A stretch of 5,849 nt of DNA from Burkholderiales bacterium (lineage in GTDB: Bacteria; Pseudomonadota; Gammaproteobacteria; Burkholderiales; Usitatibacteraceae). The position numbers and the translations under genes are program-made. The DNA lies in the NCBI GenBank assembly GCA_017880705.1, contig JADGRS010000223.1, forward strand, positions 1 to 5,849. Direction: 5' to 3'. Shown piece after piece: positions 5,053-5,849 of the stretch; positions within the stretch are counted from its first letter, which is position 1; every line of letters starts with the position of its first letter. The notes below the pieces were generated by a model. That model was not told where the DNA came from, searched no databases, and saw only the letters and a program-made list of their open reading frames with translations.

Positions 5053-5583
5053 ATGAAGATCGTCCAATGGACCCTGGCAGTCGTCGGCGCGATCGTGCTT
5101 GCGCTCGTCATCGCGGGTATCTTCCTTCCTTCGAAGTTCACCGTGCAGCGCTCCGTCGTCATCAACGCTCCCGCCAATCGCGTATACAACCTCGTGGTCG
5201 AGCCGAAGCAATGGGCAAACTGGAGCGTTTGGAACCAGCGCGACCCGAACATGAAGATCATCTACAAGGGCCCGCCTTTCGGCATGGGTGCGAAGTGGGA
5301 GTGGGTGAGCAAGAGCGAGGGCAGCGGAAGCATGGAGTTCACGCGCGTCGAGCCCGATCGCGTCGTCGAGTACTCGCTCGCCTTTCCCGAATACAACATG
5401 CGCTCCGCGGGAGCCCTCACGCTCGAGCCTTCGGGAAGTACCACGCGGATCACCTGGACCAATTCGGGCGACGTGGGCGGCAACCCCCTCAAGCATTACG
5501 TCGCCTTCATGATGGATCGCATCGTGGGGCCCGACTTCGAGGGCGGGCTCGCGAACCTGAAGGCGCTCGCCGAGAAGCCGTGA
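5053..5583 (+). CDS. SRPBCC (START/Bet v1-like) family protein with N-terminal membrane anchor
   Basis: A 176-residue protein. Residues 5-24 form one hydrophobic membrane segment (TLAVVGAIVLALVIAGIF) ending at Leu-Pro-Ser, with no obvious signal-peptidase site, so it is probably an anchored protein. Residues 27-175 show the SRPBCC/polyketide-cyclase-like pattern: a first strand with Val-Val-Ile-Asn-Ala-Pro-Ala (35-41), a helix with Trp-Ala-Asn-Trp-Ser-Val-Trp (54-60), a run of beta strands (TRITWTN near 131-137), and a long C-terminal helix from about 148 that includes Phe-Glu-Gly-Gly-Leu-Ala-Asn-Leu-Lys. The fold makes a hydrophobic cavity that binds lipids or other small hydrophobic molecules; ligand and role here are unknown, and the family gives little to predict it. 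The ATG at 5053 follows a strong AGGGAGG. The stop overlaps the next gene by 4 bp, which suggests an operon. Confidence 0.85.
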   Translation: MKIVQWTLAVVGAIVLALVIAGIFLPSKFTVQRSVVINAPANRVYNLVVEPKQWANWSVWNQRDPNMKIIYKGPPFGMGAKWEWVSKSEGSGSMEFTRVEPDRVVEYSLAFPEYNMRSAGALTLEPSGSTTRITWTNSGDVGGNPLKHYVAFMMDRIVGPDFEGGLANLKALAEKP

Positions 5584-5849
5584 GCGAGGCGATCGCTCAG
5601 TCCCGCCGGTCGTCGCGCGCCTGCCCGAGTTGCGGCGACGCGATGAGCCTCGAGGCGTACGAGGGCAAGGTCCAGGCGCGCGTCGACCTCGACGTCTGCT
5701 ACGCGTGCCATGCGATCTGGTTCGACCAGTTCGAGAGCGCGGCGCTTACGCCCGGCGCGACCCTGAAGCTTTTCGAGGAGATCGCCGAGAAGCGCGATGC
5801 GGCGGCGCGCCCGCTCGGCGAGATGTTGCGTTGCGTGGCGTGCCGGGGC
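5580..5849 (+). CDS. Zinc-ribbon (zf-TFIIB-like) protein, N-terminal part (3' end off window)
   Basis: Ninety codons are open to the window end from a GTG at 5580 that overlaps the SRPBCC stop (GTGA). The first ribbon is Cys15-Pro-Ser-Cys18-Gly and Cys40-Tyr-Ala-Cys43 followed by Ala-Ile-Trp-Phe-Asp, a signature of zf-TFIIB-type ribbons (CPxCG ... CxxCxxxWFD). A segment Leu-Thr-Pro-Gly-Ala-Thr-Leu-Lys-Leu-Phe-Glu-Glu follows, then Cys85-Val-Ala-Cys88, the probable start of a second ribbon cut by the edge. I recall betaproteobacterial hypothetical proteins with several such ribbons and the same LTPGA segment. The later ATG at 5643 would drop the first CxxC, so GTG is preferred. No strong Shine-Dalgarno sequence precedes it, so translation is probably coupled to the upstream gene. 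Four cysteines imply one structural zinc site; function is unknown. Confidence 0.8.
   Translation, partial: MSEAIAQSRRSSRACPSCGDAMSLEAYEGKVQARVDLDVCYACHAIWFDQFESAALTPGATLKLFEEIAEKRDAAARPLGEMLRCVACRG

Noticed and set aside
5588..5595. GCGATCGC octamer, the HIP1 palindrome of cyanobacteria
   Set aside because: It is a single copy inside a coding region of a GC-rich genome; chance is sufficient.
1..5849. CRISPR array, tRNA, rRNA, phage attachment site or defence island
   Set aside because: No regularly spaced repeats, no cloverleaf or rRNA-like sequence, and no integrase, transposase or toxin/defence domains were seen on either strand.

Overview
The window is GC-rich and almost fully coding, with strong third-position G/C and long GC-driven shadow frames on both strands. 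The gene families suggest a betaproteobacterium, probably from an environmental or uncultured lineage. Three points support this: a DUF2863 protein, an exonuclease/GIY-YIG fusion of the kind common in that class, and a multi-zinc-ribbon protein. The assignment rests on family recognition from memory, not on a search.

Layout. (1) 1-486 (+): C-terminal part of an alpha/beta-hydrolase esterase, cut by the left edge. (2) 506-1441 (-): AraC-family regulator with a cupin sensor domain, convergent with the esterase. (3) 1442-1555: a 114-bp intergenic strip almost filled by a large nested palindrome (28-bp perfect arms around a 20-bp palindrome) plus an extra partial copy of its outer core. It looks like a REPIN or small mobile repeat. 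(4) 1556-2743 (-): DUF2863 protein of unknown function. (5) 2823-4322 (+): a DnaQ-like DEDDh exonuclease fused to a Cho/UvrC-like GIY-YIG endonuclease with a four-cysteine cluster. It is divergent from DUF2863 across 79 bp. (6) 4319-5002 (-): SRAP (YedK/HMCES) abasic-site crosslinking protein. It is convergent with the nuclease, and the two stop codons share the palindrome CTAG. (7) 5053-5583 (+): SRPBCC protein with an N-terminal membrane anchor, divergent from SRAP across 50 bp. (8) 5580-5849 (+): start of a zinc-ribbon (zf-TFIIB-like) protein that overlaps the SRPBCC stop by 4 bp and runs off the right edge.

Functional reading. The central part (2823-5002) is a pair of DNA-damage proteins. 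One is a putative exonuclease plus structure- or lesion-directed endonuclease. The other protects or marks abasic sites in single-stranded DNA. No LexA-type operator was seen near either gene, so any link to the SOS response is inferred from the families alone. The flanking esterase, AraC regulator, SRPBCC and zinc-ribbon genes look like ordinary chromosomal neighbours.

I do not see a complete undescribed multi-gene system. The features most worth following up are the nested palindrome jammed against the AraC start codon, the three-part nuclease with a small in-frame duplication next to its catalytic histidine, and the overlapping stop codons of the two repair genes. There is no gene-free stretch longer than 300 bases, and I found no tRNA, rRNA, CRISPR array, transposase gene or replication origin.
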